DNA of 64,000 nt, taken from positions 716,003 through 780,002 of the forward strand of contig FN649755.1 of assembly GCA_000310025.1 (NCBI GenBank), written 5' to 3'. Shown here piece by piece: positions 1-12,700 of this stretch (positions are counted from its first letter, which is position 1; each line of letters starts with the position of its first letter). Below the pieces are notes generated by a model. The model had not been told where the DNA came from and searched no databases. It saw only the letters and a program-made list of their open reading frames with translations. The stretch comes from Ectocarpus siliculosus. Its lineage: Eukaryota; Sar; Phaeophyceae; Ectocarpales; Ectocarpaceae. A program made the position numbers and the translations under genes.

Positions 1-168
<168 letters not shown>

Positions 169-509
169 GGGGATTGGGCGGGGTTAAACAAGGGCCAACA
201 GCGGGACCGGAGCAGCGCGCGACTGTGGCTGCACCAGCACAGAAAAGAACGAAATGCAGCGTGCTTAGCTAAGGGACCTCAGAGAATTTGAACCTTACCC
301 GCTGTAAACGATACCTGCGCCAGCAGTTAGTTCTTCAGGTGACAATATTCACACAACTCTCCTTTCCGACTACACCAGCCTTCCAAAGCGAAATGTACAT
401 ACTATTCCCCCCCAATTCCGATGGACGCATGCATTGTTTGACTTTGGCGTCTAGGTACCGGTGGGGGTTGGTGTAGTTGTTGTTGTTGTTTTTGTCTCAA
501 CATCAATAA

Positions 510-740
510 TGGTGGTGTTGGAAACATCTCGTCGACGGCATTCCCTAGACGTATCGGGCTCTTTCTGCACCCACTTGGATACGGAACAATCGAGCTTTGA
601 AAGTCGGTGCCATCGCTCCGACTCTTACGGAATACCGCGGTACGGTATACGGTACGGTACAGACAATCTTGGTCGTGGAGTAATCGAGCTTTGAAAGTCG
701 GTCTAGGGGGGGTGCCATCTCTCCGCCCTTTAACGGTACA
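510..740. repeat. Degenerate MITE-family-A fragment
   Basis: This stretch contains two copies of a motif reading approximately AATCGAGCTTTGAAAGTCGG, followed in the second by a G run and TGCCATCT. The same motif ends the better-preserved copies near 2224-2388, 41000-41154 and 53749-53947. Boundaries are approximate. Confidence 0.4.
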
Positions 741-939
741 TAGATAGGATGTAGAATTATTGGTATCTCGCGTCACCCAAGTGGCAATACCGCCAAAGTC
801 ACTCTCTATGCTGCACAGCGAAAGTCCTATCTGCCCTTCCTCACCTGGTGGCGACGGACCGGACGCCTTCGGCGAAGCGCTAGCGGTCCTGACGAAGCAC
901 AGCTTTCCTCCGGATAGCCCAAGGGTCGCCTTGGCCGGG

Positions 940-1800
940 TGCGCCGCCTGCGAGAAGAGAGAAAGGCTCGACATCGTCAGGACCTGCGGTAGACTTTTAC
1001 TCTCTACGGTAGTGACCGCAATGTTTTTCTGGTGTTACTGGATATACGTAGGTGTTGGCTTGGCGTGCAATGTACTGGGTAAAGCGGTTGGGGGGCAGCA
1101 CTCTTCTCTGTCCCTCCGATGAACCGGTACTCGACAAGTAACAACTTTTAGGCCTCATGTGTGTGGCTGATTTTGTTGTGCCTGGGCAGCCAACACGCAC
1201 AAGAGCACAGGCTCGACATCGGAAGGGCCTGCTGTAGACCTTTCCTTTTAAGACTCACTTTTGCGTGGCTGGTTTTGTTGTCGGCGGATGTGGTAGTTCG
1301 ACTGGGCAGTCAACACGTGCATCGCCGTACCAAAAAACATACACCCGCACAAGAAAAGATATACCGCGAACGGGTAGAGTCATTCTGTGATGTGATTGGA
1401 TGTATGTTTTCTGAAAAGAGCAAGAGCGGCTGTAGACTATGACTGTTACAGATACAGTAGGTGGCCCGATAAAGTGGCATGAAGGGGCAAGAGGAGAACA
1501 TTCCACTTTTTTAGGCAGTGCCCCTGTTCGATATATCGGCTTCCCCGTCCACATTGTGACAAGAGAATGTGATGCCACTATATCAGGCCGCCTACTGCCG
1601 CATCACATTTTCTGGTGTTGAGTTTGTTGCTGGCGGGGTTGGCAGAGATGGTAGCATCCCCATGTTGTTTTCTGGAAATAACAAGAGGGTCAACGCCATC
1701 GTACGCTGCTATAGACTATTGCTGACCTGCTGTTGACATCACGTGTGCTGTTACTTAGTTTGTTGTTGGCGGAATTGGTAGAGATAGCAGGACCGATTCT
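940..1800. repeat. Degenerate tandem repeats
   Basis: Phrases such as TTTTCTGGTGTT, TTTGTTGTTGGCGG, GGGCAGCCAACACG and CTGTAGACTAT recur at irregular spacing, suggesting an old tandem array with units of roughly 150-250 bp. No coding potential is recognised. Confidence 0.4.
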
Positions 1801-2223
1801 TGTGTAGCAGGGTTTAGGGTGCCTCTTTCGGAACATTTTTGTGTTGCGTGTTCCTAGGCACCCTACAACAGCGGTCGAAGATGAGTGATACTCCCTGGTG
1901 CGATGCGCAAGAAGCGAGAGTCCAACGGCAAATACTGCTTCTTGGCACAGACAGCGGGAGGGGAGGCTCCGGTTTACCATAGTCGTGTCGATGTGGCTCT
2001 GCTGCGTACATTCTGACAGCGTTGATCTTCCTTGAAGCGTTCGATTCAGAGAGAAGGAAGACAAAACCACGGCTGGGCGGACGGCCCAAGCAAGGCCATG
2101 CAAGCACCTACTCGAGTCTCAACGTGGCGCCGACATAATTAAACCTTGGCGTCGATCGGGTATACTATTTACTGTACCTCTGGATGTCCCGCTGCTATTA
2201 CCGAATACAGCAGTACAGTAGTA

Positions 2224-2388
2224 CGACACAAGAAAATCTCGATTACTCCGCGACGACTAGGATGCATGAACGAAACGTTTCGTTTTCGGAGAGCTCGCGA
2301 ACCCGACGGCTTCAACGCCCCCACTCTTTCTGCTGTTGATAAATCGAGCTTGAAAATCGGTCCAGGGGGTGTGTTATCTTGTGTCTCA
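2224..2388. mobile_element. MITE-like element, family A
   Basis: Alignable by eye over most of its length with the copy at 53749-53947. Shared landmarks are a CGCGACGA/CCACGACGA block, GAGCTCGCGA/AGCTCTCGACGA, a TTTCTGTTGTTGA-type block and the right end CCAGGGGGTGT. The left terminus is eroded. It encodes nothing. Confidence 0.5.
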
Positions 2389-2487
2389 CCGGTCAATCAG
2401 CGCCAGCGGAAATAGACCTACCCGTCTACAGCACGAGTTCGCACTTTGCCGGAATAGGTAGTCGGGAAAGAGTCTGTGTGTCTGTCG

Positions 2488-2489
<2 letters not shown>

Positions 2490-2550
<61 letters not shown>

Positions 2551-2570
2551 TCTCTCTCTCTCTCTCTCTG
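2490..2570. repeat. (TC)n microsatellite
   Basis: TC/CT run with one interruption, flanked by further CT-rich sequence. Confidence 0.95.
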
Positions 2571-3723
2571 TCCCTCTGACTCTCCCTCTCCCCCTCTCGT
2601 TGCCGATGAAGAGAGGCGGTGCCGCGAGAATGTCGGCGTTGTAACAGCAGTCCGTCTCATGGACAGCTTACCGTCATCGAACCGACCGATCTGTACACCA
2701 TATCGTCGTAGGATAACTGACCTTTGCAATTCGGTCCAGGGATGCGGCATGCTGAGAACCTGTTGTAAGTTGTATCGTACCAGCGAAATGTCGCACCGCC
2801 CATTGCCTCGCTAATTTTCAAAATTTGAAAAATACAGAAATCCAGGCATCAACGTTGACGGCGCATTTTTTTGCACACACTGCTGTGCTGTGCGAAACAA
2901 CAGGAGTCCTTGATGTACCAACATACTGCACGCACGTGTTACCTCGTGCTTTTTCTCTATTGCCCCCTTTGTTGTGGATGCAGGCTGACGACGACAGCTC
3001 ACCCGCCATGCAGCAAGCACGCAACGGGTAACTGGCACCTCCCACTTTGAGACACACACGAGCGAATTTTCAAAATGTCATGATGCTGCTGCACGCAAAC
3101 GTCTGCAGAGTCAACCAACGCTGCCGCTCCAATACACACAGGCAGCAGGAGCCAACTCTCACGCACCTCATCGGAGCGAGCCATCCCTCAGGCCAGTTCT
3201 CCTTCCCCGGCTGCGCGACCCCCTTGACTGCACCGACAGCGAGCGCCTCCCCTATCGAACACCTTTCCCAGCCCAGCACACCCGATCGTCAGTTGGTAAG
3301 AAGTCAACACACGCTCGCTTCCGCGATGCAGCGCAGCGAGTGAGATTGTCGCAGGGGGTGTTCTTGCTGTGTCGATCAACACGATCACTCCATACCGGGA
3401 AGACAAAAACCTCAATACCTACAGCCCCGCACGAGGGAAGCGGCAGGCACAACCAGGCGCTCGCCGTAGAGAGAAAAGGGATGCTGAACAGTGAAGTACT
3501 CCCTGCTGGCTGTGCAAGTGTGCGCAGCTCGCGAGCGGGCGGAGACGATAGGGAGGGGTGGGAGGCGGAGAGATTTGAATATTAATCCACTTCGCGTGCC
3601 CCCTCGGCCAAACCATGTTGTCAAATGTGCACCCGGAGTGCACCAGCAGTACAGCAGTGTAGTACCGTTGCACAACACACGCCGACAGCAGTGTAGCTAG
3701 ACGCCCGGCCAAAAGGAACAAAG

Positions 3724-6700
3724 ATGGACGAGTGGAACTCGGCCGTGGCGGGCGGCGACGCGGAGAAGCTCTCCGACCTCGTGCTGTCATCGGCTGGTTC
3801 AAGCACCGAGGCCGCCCTGTCGATCCTCAAGAGCTGCGTGACTATCCTCGAGAAGAAGCAAGGTGAGACTGCTGGTACTGCTGTGGTAACAAGGGCGTGG
3901 AGCTGGTAGGGTACTGCCGCTGTACAGCACTGCTGAGGCCCGGTGCGGCTACATGCAGTTTGGGCCTTGCGTGTGTCTGCGAGTGCTTTGAATTTCAAAT
4001 TTTGGTGTTTTGTCCGTATGACGGAAGATACCACCCTGTCGATCCCCAAGAGCTCCAGAAGAAGCAATGTGAGACTGCTGTACTGTAGCAACAAGGGCGT
4101 GGAGCTGGTACTCTGCTGTATGTAGCGCTTTCGAGGCCCGGTGCGGCTACAAGAATTTGTGTGTCCGCGGGTGCTTTGAATTTCAAATTTTCGTGTTTCG
4201 TCCGTATGACGGAACATACCACCCTGTCGATCCTCAAGAGCTGCGCGACTGTCCTCGAGAAGAAGCAAGGCATGATTGGTGTGGTACTGTAGTTACACAA
4301 AACCAACGCACCTTGTATTCCGCAGCAGCTTGGCGTGGTATTGTTGAGCGCCTTGCTCTGTAGAGACCGCTAAACTTGTACACGCGGTGAGGGCCCGCAT
4401 TTTCGCTGAGGCTCGTTTGTTTTTCTGTCTACTGCTGTACAAGCATGGGTACTGCATGCCTACGGCGTAGGCTTCTTGACTTCCACACCTGTTCTTACGT
4501 TCAAGTTCTCTTTTTCCCCAAATTGAGGCTCAAGTTCTTGTAACTAAATACCAAGCTCTTCACAACAGCAGTGCGGGGCTGTTCTGTAGTGGGCCCTCAA
4601 CAGCGCCGCGGTTGAATAACGCCGGTGACCCTGTACAATTATAACGCCGTTGAAATTGCTGCTCAGACTGAATCACCCAATGTCACTCTGCACTTTAGCG
4701 CTTGTCCCTCAGAATAGCCCCGCGGCGTTATTGAGGCCCCACCATGTCAGATGTAGCATACCGTATCCACGTGGCTACGAGGTAAGTCGGCGCTGACGTG
4801 AAGCATAGCCATGGATTTCCCGTGCGTCTACAACGAAAGTACAATCGAAAAAAAAAAGAAGGCAGCCATGACTTGTAACATAGTGCACTGGTGGCCAGAG
4901 GCACTTTGTTGTGGGTAGGTTGGGGCACCGACTAAAGCCTTGGTTGGGGGAGGTTTGCAGGGAGGTTGCAGCCCAAAGTATGCAAGTTATCCCACATATT
5001 GTGGAGGTACAGTATTCCAACCAACATGGCGGGCTGCAAGCCTAAAGAAAAAATGGGCTCAAGGTCGAACTCGGCCTCCCAACCTCACCCCCTCAGGTTG
5101 TAGTTGGTGTCGAACCTGCCCCCCTGGCCACCAGTATTCATCTATCTAAATCACACAATGTGTGATTTAGGCTTGCAGCCCGCCATGTTGGTTGGAATAC
5201 TGTACCTCCACAATATGGGGGACAACTTGCATACTTTGGGCTGCAACCTCCCTGCAAACCTCCCCCAACCAAGGCTTTCGTCGGTGCCCCAACCTACCCA
5301 CAACAAAGTGCCTTTGGCCACCAGTGCACTATGTTGCAAGTCAGCGCTGCCTTACATGCATCGCGTTGTCACGCGGAGGCATTGAGAAGCGCTCCGTACC
5401 TACCCCAACTCCGCTGGGGTCTATCCAGCATGACCCTTGTAACCACACAGCAGTCATCGATTGCTGTTCTGCATGCCATCTCATCATTCGCGAGTACATA
5501 CAAGACCGCGTAGCATGCGAGCATGCAGCAATAACAGTCGTTTCTTCCCTGTGGGTAGACGTAGAATGCCATAACAGTGTAGGGCCCTGCAGCCCTTTTG
5601 GTGACGACTTGTTCTCTTGAAACTGCTGTTGTACAGCAGTTGCGTGTTTTCGGTTGTCTCTTGGTCCTACGGGCTCCCACTACCCCTCTTATGTATTCAG
5701 CCGAAGGTCATCACTTGTGCAAGATTTGCTGTTTCTGCATCCCAGCCAAAAGTCCATCGCTCGAACGGCATACGTACGGGCTCAATGCGAGCATACAGCA
5801 ATAATAGTCGTTGCGTCTATGGGTAGATGTAGAGTGCAAATTGCAGTGTAGAGCAATTTTGGTGACAATTTCTTCTCTTGAAACTGCTGTTGAACAGCAG
5901 CATGCATAGCACATGCATGTTTTGGTTGTCTCTTGGTTCAACAAAGCTAGCTCCCACTACTCTTAGCCCAAATCCGCCACCCAAGCACTAGATAGTCTCT
6001 ACGAAAGCACGGCACCAAATCTGCTTCTCTCTCATGTTTTTCGCCGGAGGCATCCATCTCATGCAAACATTAAACACGTCTTTACCCAATCTGCTCCTCA
6101 GATGCACATCTAACAGCTTCGCTATCGCTTTTTTGCCAGAAGCATCACCGAAACACCAATCGACACCCAATACAAGGCAACCGAACCTGACTCTCAGGTG
6201 CACATCCAACAGCTTTGCTCGCGCTTTTTTGCCGGAGGCATCTTACGCAAAACAACAACAATCATCACCACCGAAACACGTCCCTAATCTGCTTCTCATA
6301 TGCTCATCTAACTGCTTGGCTCTCACTGTTTTGCCGGAGGCCTCTCACGCAAAACAAGAACGATCTCCACCACCAAAACACGTATTTCCCAACCTGCTTC
6401 ACTCTTCTATTTCATTTCCAGCGGCGGCGACAGGGACAACGCCCGCCAACGGGGGACCCGCAGACGGCAGCCCAAAATCCGACGTCACCGGTACTACCAC
6501 CACTACTTCCGACAGCAACGGCAGCGCCCCTTCTTCCCCCCCCCTCCTCACCCTGGAGAATGTCCAGCTCTTGCAACCACGGGGCCGCTTCGATCTGGTT
6601 TTCCGCGAAAGCGGCGTCATCATCGCGGGAAAGGCGGGGGACGCGGTCGTCGCTTGGGACAACGTGCGGCACATCATCAGGTAGGTGGAGCTTCGCCACG

Positions 6701-9700
6701 ATTGGTGTTGTTTTTGGAACACGTGCCAACATATAATGCATGCGAGATTCGATGGTACTGTGTACTCTCAGATCAAGCATAAGGGTCATCGAAGTCCCCG
6801 GTGATATTTAGTGGTTTCATCATACGGCAACAAATTTTTATCACCGGAGGGTGCGATCTTGTGTGGGTTGCGATGATTCAGCGTCTCCTGGAAGGGACTC
6901 CATTTGCACCCGAACGGCCGGTGCACGAGCCAAGACGTGAAGGCAACACCGGTTAACTCTATTACAACGAATAACCCTCTTTGATAGGATGCCAATTAAT
7001 AATAACACGGTGTTTTTCGTAAGTTTGTCCGTTTCTTGACCACCACACGAATCGACACCGGCCGATCAACAGCTTAGTAGCGTTGTGCATGTGTCTGCGG
7101 CTGTTCGGCCAATCAGATTACCGCGACCAGAGGGCTGCAACGGGACGAAGGCTCTGGTGGGGGGATTCGCTCTAACACGAATTTTCAATACGCAACAATA
7201 GGACACGTTGCTCGGGTGCCTTCGTAGCTTTGTCCGCTGGTTGATAACCATAGTACCGACAGGCCAATGAATACTATTGCCATGTCTGTGGCTGTTTGGC
7301 CAATCAGAGTACACTATAAGAGGGCTTCAACTGTGGGAAAACTCTCGTGCGGAGACTAGGTCTCCAATGAGCTTACATATCAACAGCGTGTCTGTGTCGG
7401 TTGGTTGATAACGTAAGACAAAAATGCTCGACCGAGATGTAAATAGCTTAGAACGCTGCCGGGGATTTGTCTACAGGAACGATCCAATGACATGGTGTAA
7501 GCAACCTCTCTGCCATGTCTGAAGCTGGTCTACCAAAAAGATTTTCCCGCGATGCGCATGTTTTTGGCTGGTCGGCCAATCAGGTTACCACGACCAGAGG
7601 GCTTCAACTGGGGGAAGGTTCTGGACCCCGATGACCCCGCAGGCAGTGACCTGATCGCTCTGCCCCTCAAGAAGCCGGTGCCCTTCCGCAAGAGCAAGGT
7701 GTGTGTGTGTGTGTGCCAACCCGGAAGATGGTTTTGGCTTCAGTCCCCGAATAGAGCCCAACGACCAACATGCCCATATTGATTATGCAAAGGTCGCTCT
7801 TCTCCTCAAGGAGCTGATGCCCTTCGGCAAGAGCAAGGTGTGTATGCGTATGTGCCAACCCGGAAGATAGTTTTCGCTTGAGTGCCATGAGCAGCTTGGA
7901 ATAGGTGTTCGCCCCAATGCCCTGATTGACAGCAGTTTCATGATCGCTTGCCCTCAAGGAGCCGGTGCCCTTCCTAGAAAGTAAGGTCTGTGTGTATGTG
8001 TATGTGTGTGTGCCAACCCGGAAGAGTTATCTTGCTTTTTTTTTTTTTTGTTTGTTCTCCACTTCATATCAGCTCTCAGCACTAGTGCCGTTTATTCCAA
8101 CCCGTGGTCACACAGAAGAGCCTCTCTCTACCCTCCCCTCCTGCGGTACTTCGCCTTCAATTTTTAATGCGAGAAGAGTTCAGCACTCTCTTCCCTCTGT
8201 GTACACACGAACTAGCGCTATCCACTTGGCCAGGAGCGGAAGCGAGAGAACAACTCACTTTGCAAGAAAAGCTCACTTACGCCGGGATTCGAACCCCTGA
8301 CCTGACCTATAGAAGGTTACGAGGCTACCAACTAGACCACCGGGGCGACCGGCATTGATTCAATGTTCGTGAAGAATCCACTCGCGGGGGGAAAAGGAGC
8401 CCCCCTAGCGTTCGTCATTTCTGCGGAGCACCATGCTTGGGGTGAAGTCGTTGTCCTCAAATAGGATAGTTTCCTTAGTTTTTGGATGCCAACCCGGAAG
8501 ACCGCCTGTCACCCCGTAACTGCTCTCCTTCATTTTTTATGCCAGCCCCGAAGAGCACCTGTAACACACCTTACCGCCGTGGGATCTGCTCTATGTCTCG
8601 GGTAGGTGACACCACCCCCATGAGATTCTCTAAGCAAGCAAACCTTGTGGATGCAAGTCTAGAATCGGCGAAGTTGGGATGGGCTTAAAATGTGAAGACA
8701 ACGACAACAACAACAACAACAACCTTGTTCTTCCTTTGCTTTTCATTCCCCCGTTTTTTTCGGCATCCAGACGTTTTTCATTCCTCACCTTCAAATGGGT
8801 AGGGTTAGGGTTAAGTAAATATATTTTCGTATTTCGGTTTTCATTTTTTTTTTTTCCAGATGTCACTGGTTCTTCTTCAGCCGGACCCTAAGGCGAAGCA
8901 CTCGGAGGTTTCCATATCCGTGGATGGCACTTCTCACCAGGTGTGTCTTGACATGCTTGCGCCCACTTTGGAGACCGACTGCTTTGGGATGTTTGGTATC
9001 GCGGCGCGTTTCCTGGAGACGGTGGCAGGATTGACGGTGGTTACGCTGCACATTTTCTATCCGTGTAGCAGAAATCGTGCCACAAGAATCAAGGCCCAGA
9101 CATTTTTTTCTATTGACCGGTCAGTTACTGGCAGCCGACATGAAGACATTCATTGAAGACCAGGCTCAGACAAGTGAGACCAGTCATCTAGAACAGTAGC
9201 CGGAAACAAGCGACAAGAGGCCAGGCTCAGACAAATCGTTAAATTATACCGGTGAGTTAATTATCAAAACAGTGTATGGTTCAGACAATTTAGACCATTC
9301 AGTCATGCAGCAGCCGCATTCAAGCCATTGGGGTCCAGGTTCAAACCATTGGAACAGTCAGTTAGCAGCCGAAATTTTGGGTGGTGGATGGATGTGCTTT
9401 GCTTGTAATACATGTATATGTATCATTTCGCCTGTTTTTGTGCTTCGAGACATCTTTCGCTGGCGCAAGTCAATCGTTTCTCACGCTTCCTTCTCAGGGG
9501 CACGCGTGGGGGTCGTCGGCACAATACCGCGCACGCCCGAGGATCACTATCGAGCCGTGGCGCGTGTGATTGACGCCCAAAGTTGAAAAAACTGGCTCTA
9601 TTCCCCGGGGATGTGTCCGCGCGAAAAAAGCCTTCGCAAGAAATACAAAATTAAACTGCTTCGCGTCCCCAGAAAAAAAAAATGATGCCTGTGCAACGCG

Positions 9701-12700
9701 CACATGTCCCACAGACCATGGCAACATGAATACGTAAGAGTGAGTAATCAAACCCAGCAGATTACAGCAAGCAGTAGAACCTGCAGCAAAGACGCCACCA
9801 GCCAACACGCACACACATCATACATGCGAAAAATCACGACGAGAAAAAGTACCCCTCACAGGTTGGTTGCACATGACGCAAATTTCAGGCAATTTCTTCT
9901 GCAGGTTGTACGCGAAACCGGTACTACCGAACGTCATGACTTTGAGATGTAACGAGCAACGATGCGACTGCGATGACATTGGCCATGGCCTCTTGCGTCG
10001 CCCCCGGGAGGCAAGCCACCTATCTCCCGAAAGGGGAGCCTTGTATATATCTATATATATTTGGTAATTCTCTGTCGTGGGGGCGCAATGTCAAAAGTCA
10101 TCCGAGCCCGGTCGCATACAGTTGGGACGAGTCAGTTTGCCGCCGAATCAAGCCATTGGAGACCAGGATTTATGCGTTTTTTGTTGTTGTTATTTTTGCT
10201 CACCTATACCCATGCTATAAGCAAATGAAGCAAATGAAGTAGCAGTTTCTTATCGATGCAGCCAAGCCAACGAGCAATACCGACACGATGGTGGCGTTTT
10301 TTTTTTTTTTTATCCTATGACCGCTGGTCACGGGGTGTCTCAGGTGTCTGGGTCTCAGGGCACGCTGGTGATGTCGGCCCTCAAGCTTCTCTCGGGAGTG
10401 CGGCAAGTTGCTCCCGACCGCGGGCTGTTCGCGTCAAGAGACGGAAAGAGGTGAGGGGCTAGCTTGTTGCTGTGTTTGTTGTGACTGACAGCTCTTCGTA
10501 ATTCCTGGTAAGGGTACAACAGTCGCCCGGAGACATGCGAGGGGCACGTTGTATAGGATTTAGCGTGGAGACACATTTTCGTATCCATGTCTTACTATAT
10601 GGGATTCATGGTTTGAAATTGTACACTATATGCAATACGTTATACTACACACATTTTGCAAATTGTCCTTTTGGGTCACTGAGATTCCATGGGCTGTTCG
10701 ACCCAAAAGCATGCCAGCTGTGAGAGCTTGGGAACCGGCACACCGCAGCAACCGGCAGCCAGCTGTGGGTTTTGTCCTTCTGGGTGCCTTATATTTTCAT
10801 GTTGCGTATGATACTGCTGTTCTCTCACTGCGTTGAATACTGCTCTCGGATCAGCAGCAGCACCCACCTGCACCACATAAGCTTAAGCTTCACAGAAACA
10901 ATTTTTCCTGGAGTGGACCTATGTTTGTTGTGCGGGGGTGTGGTGTCTTGTGTCGCCGAACAAGCCGACTCTCCGGGAGAAAGAGAATGAACAAAGGAGA
11001 GAAGTAACAAGGTGAACAAATTCCCCCCTGCCTCCCGCTCTGAAACCAACACACACAACACGAGACCCATGTATTGCTTGATCTGTTTTCTTGTTTGGGC
11101 TCATCTTGACCAGTACTGAAATTATCGCCGGGTGTAGGGGGGGGAGCGGTAAATTGTGTATGGTTTTGTACGGTACTCGTCATCGCAAACGAAGGACGTT
11201 GTTTAAAAGTGAGAGGGGGCGGGCGGGGGGGAGTTCCCGTCGTGTAGCCAATGCGGGTTGGAGGGAGGCTTACTGATGCAAGTGAAACTTTGGCAGCACC
11301 GACAACGTGGCCACGACAGTCTTGTTCTAAATGGTCGACAAGGCTATAGTAGTTGTGAGGCAGATGGGGGTGAAATGTTCATGGCCTGGAAAAAATGGTT
11401 ACGACAGCAGTCCTCTTCTACTGAGTAGTAGACAAGGCTGTTTTTTGTTCACAAGGCGGCTGGGAGTAAATATTTCTTAGCAGAGGGACGGTGGTGACGG
11501 CAGCAGTCCCCTTCCTGTAATCCCAAGGCGGATAGGAGTGAAATGTTTAGAGCAGGTGAAAGGCAGTTTCGGTGCTATTTCGGTAAACAAGACTCATTGA
11601 CATGGTGTATAGGAGTAAAGCTTCCTAAGCAGAGGTAAGGTTGCTCCGACAGCAGTGCTTTCCTAAAAGAAAAGGCTCTAGTCGCTAAGGTAATTAGAAG
11701 TGAACCTTTCAAAGCAGGGGTACGGTGATTACGACAGCAGTCCTCTTCTTGTAGACAAGGCTTTAGTTCGCACTGCCGGCAGAAGTGAAGCTTTTAAAGC
11801 AGTTCCGACAGCAGTGCTCTTAGGCTGGAGCCCACAAGGCAGCTGGGAGTGAAGCTTTGAAAGCGGGGCAGGGTGGTTACGACAGCAGTAGAAGACAAGG
11901 CTCAAGTTGACAAGGTGGCTGGGAATGATTGTTTCACAGTAGGGTAGAGTGGTTACAATGGCGGTGCTCTTCTAGTAGACAAGACTCTTACTTTACGAGG
12001 CGCCTAGCAGTGAAGTTTCGAAATAGGCGTTTCCCTCCTAATAGTTGGCGCCCAGATGGGGACACCTTGGGGAACAATGCACTCAACAGTCTTTAATAGT
12101 GGTCCTCTCTGCCGTGTGAAACGCACGTGAGAGCCTAAGGTCTATCTTGGCTTGGGTGAGGTGGTACGCTGTGTGACGCCTTTCCTCGGCCTCTGACTTG
12201 CTGTACACGAACGTATCTCCCAAGCCGCGTGTCGCTTGGTGTAACACTGTACATAACCTAGAACTGGAAAAATAGTGTTGACTTGATTTCGGTTTGAATA
12301 CTGTACTCACGTGTTTATGCGGCACTTTTCATACATAACCCAAGCCACACTTCGTCAAAGAGAACAAATTCTTTGGAGGGACTGTAACCTCGGTCAACGA
12401 ATTTCAAAACATTTTGCGATTGTTTTCGTTTTCCGGAGCGACTACTGTAGGAGAGGGACTACCATTAGGTTGAGGTGGATGCGAAAGCAGTACTCTTCTT
12501 GTAGAAAAAGCTCAACGGCTTCGAAATAGTTGGAAAGGCGGGTGGGAATGGTGTTTCCAGAGCAAGGGGTACGTCCGTTGCGACATCAGTGCTGTTTACA
12601 AGGCATTTTTTTTTTAGCGCCTGTCGGTGACATTTTCACAGCATGAGGAATGTGGTGATGACAGCAATGCTCTTGCTAGTAAACGACGCCCTAGTTCGCA

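Larger units (their letters stand above)
169..3723. other. Gene-poor 5' region with repeats
   Basis: No convincing coding exon is seen. The stretch holds degenerate repeats, MITE-like fragments and a TC microsatellite. The last few hundred bases before 3724 are the presumed promoter and 5' UTR of the chaperone gene. No TATA box or initiator can be pinned down with confidence. Confidence 0.5.

Noticed and set aside
2418-2814. Ser/Leu-rich ORFs around the TC microsatellite
   Set aside because: Low-complexity translation of a dinucleotide repeat.
8280-8352. Functional tRNA gene
   Set aside because: The acceptor and anticodon stems pair poorly, and the tRNA-like part continues into a body with a poly(A) tail, so a SINE is more likely.
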